Of a DNA stretch of 64,000 nt, positions 34,911 through 41,621 are shown in pieces. The notes below the pieces were generated by a model. The model searched no databases and had not been told where the DNA came from. It was given only the letters and a program-made list of their open reading frames with translations. How positions within the stretch are numbered: the first letter of the stretch is position 1; the number at the start of each line of letters is the position of its first letter. The DNA is taken from IMG/VR virus record IMGVR_UViG_3300020183_005033, positions 58,437 to 122,436 of that record; one strand, written 5' to 3'. Made by a program: the position numbers and the translations under genes. The DNA comes from a virus.

Positions 34911-35132
34911 ATGTACACAGTTCTTATTGAGTCTGATGTTGCTCCAATGACCATGCCTAACTGGACAATTGACCAATCCTTTGAGGCTGAGTTTGACACA
35001 CTAGGCGAAGCGGAGTCCTACGTGCGCTCATTGGAGCGTTGGTCCGCAGCAGATGCTCATGATGAGCTATGGGCTTGGCACGGTCCACAATTTAGAATCT
35101 TTTCAGAAGAGGCAGGAGACTTTTGTGATTAA
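34911..35132 (+). CDS. hypothetical protein under sigma-28-type promoter, 73 aa
   Basis: Acidic, Trp-rich small protein (WTIDQSF, RWSAADAHDELWAWHGPQFRIF). The middle DTLGEAESYVRSLERW looks like a helix found in small phage proteins that modify strands of the YTVLIE type. GGGAGGTG precedes the ATG, close to the -10 box. Function unknown. A stop at 35132 and 13 bp gap lead to the lipoprotein at 35146, probably on the same transcript. Confidence 0.7.
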   Translation: MYTVLIESDVAPMTMPNWTIDQSFEAEFDTLGEAESYVRSLERWSAADAHDELWAWHGPQFRIFSEEAGDFCD

Positions 35133-35145
35133 AAGGGGATTGATT

Positions 35146-35508
35146 ATGTTTAAGTATTTGAGTTTATTTGTGTTTTTGGTTGGTTGTGGCGCTCCGCAAA
35201 CTCCAGACGAAGTCAAAGCAGACAACTTCTTGCAAGAGTTTGTGGGCGACTGTAAAAAAGTCCATGGAGACAGGTGCGATGTTCCCATGACAGTTCACAG
35301 CCTTAGCGAGTCTGCCGACGAGCAGACTTGTTGGACAGAAGACGGTAATCCTATTAGGTCTGTGGTGCTTCATAGGGAGGCGGTGACCCGAGGCAACAGG
35401 GCGGCTGTCTACCAAGAGTTGTTTTATTGCAGCCTGAATTTAAGCACGCTTCAGAGTGACCTGTTGAGTTTAGAAGAGTTTGCCAAGGCTATTGGTCTAA
35501 GTAAATAA
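35146..35508 (+). CDS. lipoprotein, inactive-looking paralogue of the metallopeptidase at 37360
   Basis: 120 aa from ATG 35146 (AAAGGGGA upstream). Signal MFKYLSLFVFLVGC, lipid cysteine 14. It aligns with the lipoprotein at 37360: EFVGDCKKVHGDRC against EFAGYCDKFGTSTKC, then a TCW/KCY turn, and AVYQELFYC (87-95) against LIAHELAHC. The zinc-ligand histidines of HELAH are Gln and Tyr here, and the IMN turn is gone. So it should fold similarly but not cut. It may bind the same target as a regulator, immunity factor or decoy. This relation is read by eye and needs an alignment. Confidence 0.7.
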   Translation: MFKYLSLFVFLVGCGAPQTPDEVKADNFLQEFVGDCKKVHGDRCDVPMTVHSLSESADEQTCWTEDGNPIRSVVLHREAVTRGNRAAVYQELFYCSLNLSTLQSDLLSLEEFAKAIGLSK

Positions 35509-35509
35509 T

Positions 35510-35560
35510 CTATAATAAGGATTTGGTTTATTATAGTCTACGCTCGTAGCCTATAATAAG
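35510..35560. promoter_or_regulatory. cluster of CTATAATAA repeats and a nested hairpin
   Basis: CTATAATAAG occurs at 35510-35519 and 35551-35560, and its inverse TTTATTATAG at 35527-35536. Between them lies CTACG-CT-CGTAG (35538-35549). Each arm contains TATAAT, but no -35 box is at the right distance. It looks like an operator array, or a stem-loop that ends the lipoprotein transcript without a T-tract. Confidence 0.5.
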
Positions 35561-35605
35561 CTCATGGACAAAGTTTTACAAAAATGAAGTTTAGATGACG
35601 TGCAG

Positions 35606-35734
35606 ATGAAATCTATTGACCATTTTAGTGTTGGTTGGTCAATAGAAGTCATTAGAATGGCCAATAGGCGGTCAATAGAAAATGATTGGCCAGTTGAGCA
35701 GGTGTTGTATGCTTGTTTGAGGTGGGACTTGTGA
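35606..35734 (+). CDS. doubtful 42-aa reading frame
   Basis: Part of the 430-bp stretch 35509-35938, which has no clear intact gene. From ATG 35606 it reads MKSIDHFSVGWSIEV and ends at 35734. There is no good ribosome site, and the DNA carries the direct repeats GGTCAATAGAA (35636-35646, and a GGTCAATAGAAA copy near 35680). It might be the remains of the N-terminal part of the antitoxin-like gene at 35751, in another frame. Confidence 0.2.
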   Translation: MKSIDHFSVGWSIEVIRMANRRSIENDWPVEQVLYACLRWDL

Positions 35735-35750
35735 GTTACCGAGAAATACT

Positions 35751-35894
35751 TTGCTTCATGACTCGGAAGAACAGGCCATCCAGTTTCTTGATACACCGAC
35801 TCATGTTTTGTTTGACAAGACCCCTAATGAGCATATAAAAGATGGTTACGGCCAGACGGTCATCGAGTGGCTGAATGAGTTGGTCGGACGTTAA
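35751..35894 (+). pseudogene. MbcA/ParS/Xre antitoxin C-terminal domain (DUF2384-like), short or decayed
   Basis: Frame open from 35721 to TAA 35892-35894; the first possible start is TTG 35751. The product contains DSEEQAIQFLDTPTHVLFDK, then TPNEHIKDGYG and VIEWLNELVGR. This fits the toxin-binding domain of MbcA/ParS antitoxins (A..WL.TPN..L...TP.E....  G...V...L). The usual N-terminal HTH is not in frame; a stop lies at 35718. Either this is a stand-alone toxin-binding domain or a frame-shifted remnant. No RES or other toxin gene is next to it, so it could block a host toxin. Confidence 0.4.
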
Positions 35895-35938
35895 TAGCAT
35901 TCTAAAGAATATTAATAACATTCCATGGAGAACAAAAA

Positions 35939-36151
35939 ATGACAGAATCTCAATGGCTTGACGCTCAGAAGGCTTACGACAGAGTTAGGGCATTATTAGT
36001 TCAAGATGGCCAAACAATGGAACAGGCTCAAAAGACTCTTGAGACTCTTGTACTGTTTGTGATGGGAAGTAAACTCAATAAAGAAGAAAGCAACGTCCAT
36101 TTGGCCAAGTTTTTAGAGGCTATGTTGAAGGGCGATAAGCCACAGTGTTAA
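35939..36151 (+). CDS. hypothetical helical protein, 70 aa
   Basis: All-helical, soluble small protein (AQKAYDRVRALLVQDG, MEQAQKTLETLVLFVMG, NVHLAKFLEAMLKG). GGAGAA precedes the ATG after the 430-bp stretch. The helix pattern would suit a dimer. It has no HTH signature that I can identify. Role unknown. The lipoprotein at 36194 follows after 42 bp of AT-rich sequence. Confidence 0.6.
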   Translation: MTESQWLDAQKAYDRVRALLVQDGQTMEQAQKTLETLVLFVMGSKLNKEESNVHLAKFLEAMLKGDKPQC

Positions 36152-36193
36152 ATAGTTTGAAATGTTTCTATTTTTTTCTAACTAGGTATTTTT

Positions 36194-36526
36194 ATGAAAA
36201 ACTTATTTTTATGTGTGCTATTGGTTGGTTGCGCTTCATCTCCGCAGGTTCCAAATTCTGCTCCGCAGCCAACACCCACCCCCACTCAAGCACCTAAGCG
36301 TCAGCCAAAATATAAGATAGGCGACTGCCTCATGATTGTTGACTTGCCAAACGGAGAGACTAAGTCTCGCCATAGAGTCAGAGTTGAGAAAGTCGGCGTT
36401 GACCGTTATTACTACAGATGGCTTCTTGACGATGGGCGCTGGGATACAGAACTATCTAGTAATGTAGGCAAATTTGAAGTTTTAGAAAAAATTTCAAAAA
36501 AAGTGTTTGACTGCCCTAAAGGTTAA
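36194..36526 (+). CDS. lipoprotein with SH3-like domain, 110 aa
   Basis: Signal MKNLFLCVLLVGC with lipobox LVGC; lipid cysteine 13. A Pro/Thr/Gln linker (about 18-38) follows, then a small beta domain (YKIGDCLMIVDLPNG, HRVRVEKVGVDRYYYRWLLDDG) with the look of an SH3-like barrel or Tudor-like fold. It ends with a Cys that could pair with the one in GDC. Envelope location is clear, function is not. The gene's end overlaps the sigma-28-type promoter at 36517. A weak ribosome site (TAGGTA) precedes the ATG. Confidence 0.68.
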   Translation: MKNLFLCVLLVGCASSPQVPNSAPQPTPTPTQAPKRQPKYKIGDCLMIVDLPNGETKSRHRVRVEKVGVDRYYYRWLLDDGRWDTELSSNVGKFEVLEKISKKVFDCPKG

Positions 36527-36543
36527 CGCTAGACAGCCGATAA
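36517..36543 (+). promoter_or_regulatory. sigma-28 (FliA)-type promoter, best copy
   Basis: TAAAGGTT (36517-36524), 11 bp, GCCGATAA (36536-36543). The -10 box is a perfect match to the FliA consensus and the -35 box has 7 of 8. It overlaps the last codons of the lipoprotein gene at 36194. ATG 36564 follows with GGAGGTG. Confidence 0.78.
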
Positions 36544-36563
36544 GTATTGTAATGGAGGTGATT

Positions 36564-36761
36564 ATGAAGAACCTAGCAAGCGAAATCAAAAAGGCAGTTA
36601 ACGCTAAATGTGCGCCCAATGGTAGGGCAAATCTTATTGTCCACCTTAAAGACGGACAGCGCATCAAAATAGAAAAAGTAAATGCGGGTGACTTTTACAC
36701 ACCCATGGTCATTGCTGAGTCTTTTCCAAATGTGGCCAAGGCAGAATTAGAAGTTTATTAA
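36564..36761 (+). CDS. hypothetical protein under sigma-28-type promoter, 65 aa
   Basis: Start chosen at ATG 36564 because GGAGGTG lies 6 bp upstream and the promoter at 36517 rules out earlier in-frame codons. The product (MKNLASEIKKAVNAKC, then ANLIVHLKDGQRIKIEKV) has a helix followed by two strands, a layout seen in small RNA- or DNA-binding proteins. It carries one Cys. No named family. A 29-aa membrane peptide gene follows 9 bp later. Confidence 0.7.
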   Translation: MKNLASEIKKAVNAKCAPNGRANLIVHLKDGQRIKIEKVNAGDFYTPMVIAESFPNVAKAELEVY

Positions 36762-36770
36762 GGAGGTTTT

Positions 36771-36860
36771 GTGACTGAGTATCAATTGTTTCTTATGTTT
36801 GCTACTTTCATGGCAGTTCTTTTTGGGACAGGACTGCTTGTTAATATCCTTCAGGACTAA
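36771..36860 (+). CDS. membrane mini-protein, 29 aa
   Basis: GTG start with a strong AAGGAGG ribosome site 5 bp upstream. The product has one hydrophobic helix (FLMFATFMAVLFGTGLLVNIL) with short polar ends. The tight spacing on both sides (9 and 11 bp) and the ribosome site support a real gene. It probably sits in the inner membrane under the sigma-28-type promoter at 36517. Confidence 0.5.
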   Translation: MTEYQLFLMFATFMAVLFGTGLLVNILQD

Positions 36861-36871
36861 GGAGTCTTGCC

Positions 36872-37159
36872 ATGGCTAACCACAAAATCATGCTCCAAGC
36901 CTCTAGCTACCTGACTCAAATGGGCATCCCATTCCAGTCAGTCAAGATGTTTGGCAAGCTGTTGGTTATCCATACCAACGACCACCATGCTGCAAAAATC
37001 ATTCAAAGTATTCTTAGCGGCTCTGGCGTCAATAAAACAGGAATTGAAGAGCCAGACAGAATGAATGACGACTACGTTGTAACTGGTCTTATTGATGATG
37101 CCATCAATGAAGCTCTCGAAGAGTTTGACGATATAGACTATGGGGATGAAGAGCAATGA
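36872..37159 (+). CDS. hypothetical acidic protein, 95 aa
   Basis: Soluble protein with an alpha/beta start (LTQMGIPFQSVKMFGKLLVIHTND), a helix, and a very acidic C-terminus (EALEEFDDIDYGDEEQ) such as is found in proteins that mimic DNA. AAGGAG precedes the ATG. The stop overlaps the next gene by 4 bp. Not recognised; DNA mimicry (for example against restriction) is only a thought based on charge. Confidence 0.62.
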   Translation: MANHKIMLQASSYLTQMGIPFQSVKMFGKLLVIHTNDHHAAKIIQSILSGSGVNKTGIEEPDRMNDDYVVTGLIDDAINEALEEFDDIDYGDEEQ

Positions 37160-37347
37160 AGTTAATTTATCTCATTATCCTATTTCAAATCTGCGGCAAC
37201 ACTATGGCTATTTTTGAGGATGGTGAGCCTACTTTAGCTTGTCATCTAGTTAAGCAACAATGTGTGAGTCTGTCTATTGCGCAACTTATGATGCTGCGCC
37301 AGACTTCATCTTGTACAAAACTTAAAGAGTTTAAAGTGGTTGAGTAG
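37156..37347 (+). CDS. small exported or membrane-anchored protein, 63 aa
   Basis: A hydrophobic N-terminus (MKLIYLIILFQICGNTMA) fits a signal peptide or anchor; the ICG site is a poor lipobox, so cleavage after TMA is more likely. The mature part is 45 residues with three cysteines. It overlaps the previous gene by 4 bp and precedes the metallopeptidase lipoprotein by 12 bp, so it may be a partner of that envelope protein. Confidence 0.58.
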   Translation: MKLIYLIILFQICGNTMAIFEDGEPTLACHLVKQQCVSLSIAQLMMLRQTSSCTKLKEFKVVE

Positions 37348-37359
37348 TTAGGGGGACTT

Positions 37360-37962
37360 ATGCGTTTTGTCTTTATGGCTATATTGTTGGTTGGATGTGG
37401 GACAGGTCTTGGAACTACAGAAGTAGAAAAGATTGTGGAAGTCCCCCAACCCTTTTATATTGACACCCATAAAGTAGACGCCAAACTTCTTCCCCACGTT
37501 ATGGAATTTGCCGGATATTGTGACAAGTTTGGAACATCTACCAAGTGCAAGGAAAACTTTAATAAAATCAAGTCAATACGGATTGTAGAGTCTTTTCCTG
37601 AAAAGTTTGTTATTGGCAAGTGTTATGTATCTTCCTCAAAGCGCTGGGTCGAGGTTCTTGACTGGCAGGACTCAGACTCTTTTTCAACTAAAGCTTTGAT
37701 TGCGCACGAGCTGGCTCACTGCGCCCTTGGCGACCCCTTTTCTCACTACGACGAGGAAGATGACATCATGAATAGCTACTTAATCTCAGACCAGACCATC
37801 TTTCGTAGCTGGCCACAGCTCATTAAAGCTATGTTTTTACGCGCTGGCGGCTCTTTACCGTTGACACAAGAAGAAAATGCTTCTACAGTTACTCAGTCAA
37901 TCATTACTGAGACAGGAGAGGTGGCTTGTGAAACCAGAGAAAATTCAATACCAAGACATTGA
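37360..37962 (+). CDS. lipoprotein zinc metallopeptidase
   Basis: 200 aa. Signal MRFVFMAILLVGC gives lipid cysteine 13. The catalytic motif is HELAH (116-120), followed by H129 and an IMN turn (136-138). That is the order of metzincin-like enzymes (HExxH, third ligand, Met-turn), here as HELAHCALGDPFSH. Four cysteines (54, 63, 88, 121) may form disulfides. The enzyme should sit in the host envelope and cut a periplasmic or outer-membrane protein, perhaps to block superinfection or help lysis. A paralogue without zinc ligands lies at 35146. GGGGG precedes the ATG. Its end overlaps the next gene by 35 bp. Confidence 0.8.
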   Translation: MRFVFMAILLVGCGTGLGTTEVEKIVEVPQPFYIDTHKVDAKLLPHVMEFAGYCDKFGTSTKCKENFNKIKSIRIVESFPEKFVIGKCYVSSSKRWVEVLDWQDSDSFSTKALIAHELAHCALGDPFSHYDEEDDIMNSYLISDQTIFRSWPQLIKAMFLRAGGSLPLTQEENASTVTQSIITETGEVACETRENSIPRH

Positions 37963-38299
37963 AGACAAGTTTCCGCAGCTCTTAAGGTGTGGTTTAGAAG
38001 TCAACGAGGGTTGGTTATCATTAATTTGGGACATGTGTGAGCATCTTTTAGCCTCAAGAGAGGCTATTGGTGTTCCCATTTCAGAAGAAAATCCTCTGCA
38101 CTTTACACAAATTAAAGAAAAGTTTGGAACTCTTCGGGCATATGCAACTACGTCTACAGAAGAAGACGAGAGAATTATTTCTATGTTTGAAGATATGAGT
38201 CAGTTTGTTTGTTCTGTTTGTTCTAAGCCAGGACAAATTAAAGGAAAGCATTGGCTTTATGTTGCTTGCGATGAGCATACGAGTCCTTCTGATAAGTAA
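37928..38299 (+). CDS. phage protein of unknown function with zinc-ribbon-like end
   Basis: 123 aa from GTG 37928, which has GGAGAGG upstream; the frame is open further upstream inside the peptidase gene. It carries the common phage motif FTQIKEKFGTLRAYA, then a helix (IISMFEDMSQF) and VCSVCSKPGQ plus a late VACDEH, a likely Cys/His metal site. Proteins with IKEKFGGLR and CxxCGKPG are widespread in phages and lack a known role. It lies 8 bp before the fructose-bisphosphatase gene. Confidence 0.72.
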   Translation: MKPEKIQYQDIEDKFPQLLRCGLEVNEGWLSLIWDMCEHLLASREAIGVPISEENPLHFTQIKEKFGTLRAYATTSTEEDERIISMFEDMSQFVCSVCSKPGQIKGKHWLYVACDEHTSPSDK

Positions 38300-38307
38300 G
38301 GAATTTT

Positions 38308-39207
38308 ATGGATTATTTTAAATTTTTAAAGGTTACTGAGGCTGCGGCTATTGCTAGTTCTAAGTGGATTGGAAAAATGGATAAGAATGCAGCAGATGGG
38401 GCTGCTGTAGACGCCATGAGAGCCGAATTTGATTCTATTAACTTTAGAGGGATTGTGGTCATAGGTGAAGGTGAACTCGACGAAGCTCCTATGTTGTACG
38501 TTGGAGAAAAACTTGGCACAGGCCGTGGCGACAAGTACGATATTGCTGTAGACCCACTTGAAGGAACTGAGTTAGTCGCCAAAGGCAAGCCTAATGCTCT
38601 GTCTGTTATGGCAGTAGGAGAATGGTACAGCCTTATGAGCGCACCTGACTGCTATATGGACAAGATTGTCGTAGGCTCTAAAGCCAAAAACGCCTCTATA
38701 TCATTATTCAAAACAACCGAAGAAAATCTCAAAGAAGTCTCAGCTCATCTTAAAAAGCCAATTGAAGAAATGACAGTCTGTGTCCTCGATAGGCCGAGAC
38801 ATGCTGATTTGATTAAAGAAATTACCCAACTAGGAGCTAAAATATCACTTATCAGCGACGGAGACGTGCTGGCAGCTATTGGTGTCTGCATGGGCAAGTA
38901 CGACATGTTGATGGGGATTGGCGGCGCTCCGGAGGGTGTTGTCTCGGCTGCCGCTATTAAGAGTCTTGGGGGGAAGATACTAGGTCGATTAGTATTAGAT
39001 ACTCCAGAACTTAAAGAACGAGCAGCTTTTATGCACAAAACAGACGAAAAAGAGTACGATACTGACAGGATGGTTAGCGGAAAAGCGGCTTTTATTGCAA
39101 CAGGAGTGACTGACTCATTCCTACTTGATGGAGTGACTCACAACCAAACTCATTCAGTTATTTTGACTCCAAAGGAAAAAAGATTTATAAAGACGACTTA
39201 TGGCTAA
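38308..39207 (+). CDS. glpX: class II fructose-1,6-bisphosphatase (GlpX family)
   Basis: 299 aa. Signature motifs of GlpX are intact: DKNAADGAAV (25-34, metal-binding Asp30), VIGEGELDEAPM (51-62), AVDPLEGT (80-87), SDGDV (183-187) and GIGGAPEGVVSAA (203-215, Glu209). The enzyme removes the 1-phosphate of fructose-1,6-bisphosphate (often also sedoheptulose-1,7-bisphosphate), feeding gluconeogenesis and the pentose phosphate route. It is about 37 residues shorter than E. coli GlpX, mainly between GRLVL and the FIATGVT motif. It overlaps the large terminase by 8 bp, so it is a true member of the late operon. It probably shifts host carbon to ribose for nucleotides. Activity is inferred. Confidence 0.9.
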   Translation: MDYFKFLKVTEAAAIASSKWIGKMDKNAADGAAVDAMRAEFDSINFRGIVVIGEGELDEAPMLYVGEKLGTGRGDKYDIAVDPLEGTELVAKGKPNALSVMAVGEWYSLMSAPDCYMDKIVVGSKAKNASISLFKTTEENLKEVSAHLKKPIEEMTVCVLDRPRHADLIKEITQLGAKISLISDGDVLAAIGVCMGKYDMLMGIGGAPEGVVSAAAIKSLGGKILGRLVLDTPELKERAAFMHKTDEKEYDTDRMVSGKAAFIATGVTDSFLLDGVTHNQTHSVILTPKEKRFIKTTYG

Positions 39208-41182
39208 GAAAAAAGAACCTGAAATTACAGAAGAGCAAAGGGTGCGCATTGAAATGCGTAAACGTCTTTTGTTTACTGTTTGTGAAACAAAAGAAGAGCT
39301 TCAACAATTCATTAAGACTTTCCTTAAGTTAGACTTGCCAGACTGTACAGTAGACGAAATGTCTACTTCTAATCCCATGGAAGCTGTCTGGCAAATTTAC
39401 CTCACAATGAAGACCAACAAGGGTGCCCACCGTGTAGTCGTGGCAGCCTCTCGTAACTCGATGAAGACAGTTATGTCGGCGGTGATTCATTGGTTGGCAA
39501 TGATTCATTTTAGAAGGTCATGTCTACAGATTGCCGCCATTAAAGACCAATCTTACAAAGCAATCAAGTACCTTAAAAAGTTCCTCCGTATTCCAGAACT
39601 TCAAGAACATTTTGAAACAAACCGAGCGGGAGAGCTACGACTCTTTAATTTGCCTCCAAATTCGTATACAGCAAAAGACGATGCCGACGTTTTTGTAACA
39701 GCAGCTACACTAGAGGGTGCTAACTCATCCCGCGCTTCTATTATTATTCGAGACGAATGTGACCTAACCCCCAGAGAGATTCTCTCAGAAGTCGCCATGG
39801 TTGCCGACCCCACGCAAGATGAGCACGGCTTTGAGCCAATCACCATCTCGCTGTCTTCTCGCAAGACTTCTCAAGGACCTTTGCAGGAACTGATGGAAGA
39901 GGCCGAAAAGGGCGACGACCCAGATATTAGACTAGACAAGTGGTCGGCTGTGGATTTTATGAGGAAATGTTTGCCAGAGACTCACGGAGAAAAGAGACTC
40001 AAGGCATATCTTCATACAGAAAACCTCAAAGTCAGATGGGATGAAGAGCTATTCCAAGAAGAACCAGAAGCAATCAAAGTTAAGTACAAAGAAATATTAG
40101 CTTATGAAGGATGTATGACATGCCCTGCGTTTATTGCCTGTCAGGCTCGCGCCCCCAAACAGACAGGCAAATCTAAGACATTAAGAACTATTGCCTTCAT
40201 TGGTAACTTCATTAAAGAGACAAAAGAAGCCAACAAAATTATTGCTCAGATTCTCAACTGGCGTCCAGAAACAGGCGGCTTAGTTTTCCCTACGTTCAAC
40301 AGAATGAATCACGTCCGTAGCCCCGCTGAGACTTGGTTTTGGATGACTGGTCAACAGTGGAAGAATAATAGAAAATGTACTAAACAGGATATTTATGCTT
40401 GGGCAGTGACTAATAAATGGGAAGTAAGTTTTGGTATTGACTGGGGCGTTCGCGACCCCGCAGTGGTCGTTGTATATCTGTACTCTCAATCTCAGACTAG
40501 AGCCATTTTGCTTCATGCGCGGTCAGCTACTGGCTACCCCAACTCTCAGTGGGCACAAACAGTTAGAGAAAAAGAATGCCTAATGTTTCCTCCAGACATT
40601 ATTTGCCCTGATACAGCCGATGCTGGTTCTGCTCATTACTTTCAGCCTTTTGGGTTTGCTGTTAAGCCCAAGAAACCGACTCATATTGAGACTGGAGTAG
40701 TTCAGATTCAGTCTTTGCTTTGGAATGTAGAAAGACAAGAGTCAGACATGATTCTTTGTAAAGAAGAAAACGACAGCGGGATAGAGTATGCTATTGAATC
40801 TTTTACCAACTGGATGCACAAGAAAGACCCCCGTGGAGAGTTTGATACAAGTCGATTTGAAGACGATGATTGGACTCACACGAATGACGCAAGTCGGTAT
40901 GCACTAGACAAATACCGCACCGCAGTCGAAATTAAGATTAGTAGCGCCTCTAAACACATCGGCACTGCCGCCCCCATGAGCCGCGAACAGCAATACCAAA
41001 AAGAGCTAGAGTCTGCCATGTATGATACCTATAAAGATATGGGTGTACCCATCATGCCGTCGCAACTAGCTGATATGACTATGGATGCTTACAGAAAAGC
41101 AGGCATGGGTCACCTCATCGAAGGTGATTCCAAAGGCCCTGCCCCCGAACCAAAGAAAAAATTAATTAAATTTAGTATTTAA
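39200..41182 (+). CDS. terminase large subunit
   Basis: 660 aa. The ATPase half has a deviant Walker A, ASRNSMKT (83-90; usual form x-SRx-x-GKT/S), and a Walker B IIIRDEC (181-187, D185, E186). Between them the DNA-translocase core is recognisable (LQIAAIKDQSYKAIKYL). The nuclease half has FGIDWGVRDPAVVV (first Asp), CPDTADAGS and WTHTNDASRYAL (last Asp), the RNase H-like site. It cuts and pumps DNA into the prohead through the portal. The Met in place of Gly in Walker A is odd, but Lys and Thr are kept. The C-terminus is Lys/Pro-rich. Confidence 0.87.
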   Translation: MAKKKEPEITEEQRVRIEMRKRLLFTVCETKEELQQFIKTFLKLDLPDCTVDEMSTSNPMEAVWQIYLTMKTNKGAHRVVVAASRNSMKTVMSAVIHWLAMIHFRRSCLQIAAIKDQSYKAIKYLKKFLRIPELQEHFETNRAGELRLFNLPPNSYTAKDDADVFVTAATLEGANSSRASIIIRDECDLTPREILSEVAMVADPTQDEHGFEPITISLSSRKTSQGPLQELMEEAEKGDDPDIRLDKWSAVDFMRKCLPETHGEKRLKAYLHTENLKVRWDEELFQEEPEAIKVKYKEILAYEGCMTCPAFIACQARAPKQTGKSKTLRTIAFIGNFIKETKEANKIIAQILNWRPETGGLVFPTFNRMNHVRSPAETWFWMTGQQWKNNRKCTKQDIYAWAVTNKWEVSFGIDWGVRDPAVVVVYLYSQSQTRAILLHARSATGYPNSQWAQTVREKECLMFPPDIICPDTADAGSAHYFQPFGFAVKPKKPTHIETGVVQIQSLLWNVERQESDMILCKEENDSGIEYAIESFTNWMHKKDPRGEFDTSRFEDDDWTHTNDASRYALDKYRTAVEIKISSASKHIGTAAPMSREQQYQKELESAMYDTYKDMGVPIMPSQLADMTMDAYRKAGMGHLIEGDSKGPAPEPKKKLIKFSI

Positions 41183-41191
41183 TGTTAAAAT
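41183..41191 (+). promoter_or_regulatory. possible extended -10 promoter
   Basis: TGTTAAAAT (41183-41191) just after the terminase stop fits an extended -10 box, with no clear -35. AAGGAGATATG of the gene at 41218 follows. The same box occurs at 53439. Confidence 0.35.
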
Positions 41192-41217
41192 GTACCCTAG
41201 TTCTAACCCAAGGAGAT

Positions 41218-41286
41218 ATGAACATGGCTCTATCAGATAAAGCAAAAGATGAGAGCGGAGAGTCTTTCGGGCCTAGCACTCTATGA
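41218..41286 (+). CDS. mini-protein coupled to the HNH gene, 22 aa
   Basis: ATG 41218 follows AAGGAGAT. It reads MNMALSDKAKDESGESFGP and stops at 41286. Its TGA overlaps the ATG of the HNH gene (ATGA), so it may work as a leader that couples translation. A second in-frame ATG is at 41224. Good ribosome site, but very short. Confidence 0.45.
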   Translation: MNMALSDKAKDESGESFGPSTL

Positions 41287-41621
41287 GTCTTTTTAAACAC
41301 GCTAAAGATGTTGTTAAGGGAAAAGCTAAGCTTTTTTCAAGACGTTCGTCTAAATGGCCGTCATTGCGCAAGTCTTTTTTAGAAACTCATGGCTCTTGTG
41401 CAGCTTGCGGTTGCACAGAGTTTTTAGAAGTACATCACATTGAGCCATTTCACGTAAATCCCTCCTTAGAGCTAGACCCTAACAATCTCATAACGCTGTG
41501 TGATAAGCCTGGGAAAGACAATTGTCACCTAGAGATAGGACATTTGGGCAGCTTTAAAAGCAAAAACCCCAACGTCCGAGAAGACGCAGAAAAAGCCCTT
41601 AAAGCAAAAACTAAAAAATAA
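41283..41621 (+). CDS. HNH endonuclease
   Basis: 112 aa. Visible are the first zinc pair CAACGC (about residues 38-43), EVHHIEPF (49-56) with the catalytic His, NNLITLC, and CHLEIGH, the classic HNH arrangement with the second zinc-binding pair. HNH genes next to the terminase often encode a nuclease that helps the terminase cut at the packaging site (as in HK97 gp74), which this position supports. A homing nuclease is less likely, since no gene is interrupted. The first residues are basic. It starts at the ATGA overlap with the mini-gene. Confidence 0.85.
   Translation: MSLFKHAKDVVKGKAKLFSRRSSKWPSLRKSFLETHGSCAACGCTEFLEVHHIEPFHVNPSLELDPNNLITLCDKPGKDNCHLEIGHLGSFKSKNPNVREDAEKALKAKTKK

Noticed and set aside
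35606-35734. Intact antitoxin gene made of the 42-aa frame plus the downstream domain
   Set aside because: The two are in different frames with a stop between them, and the first part does not show a clear HTH.
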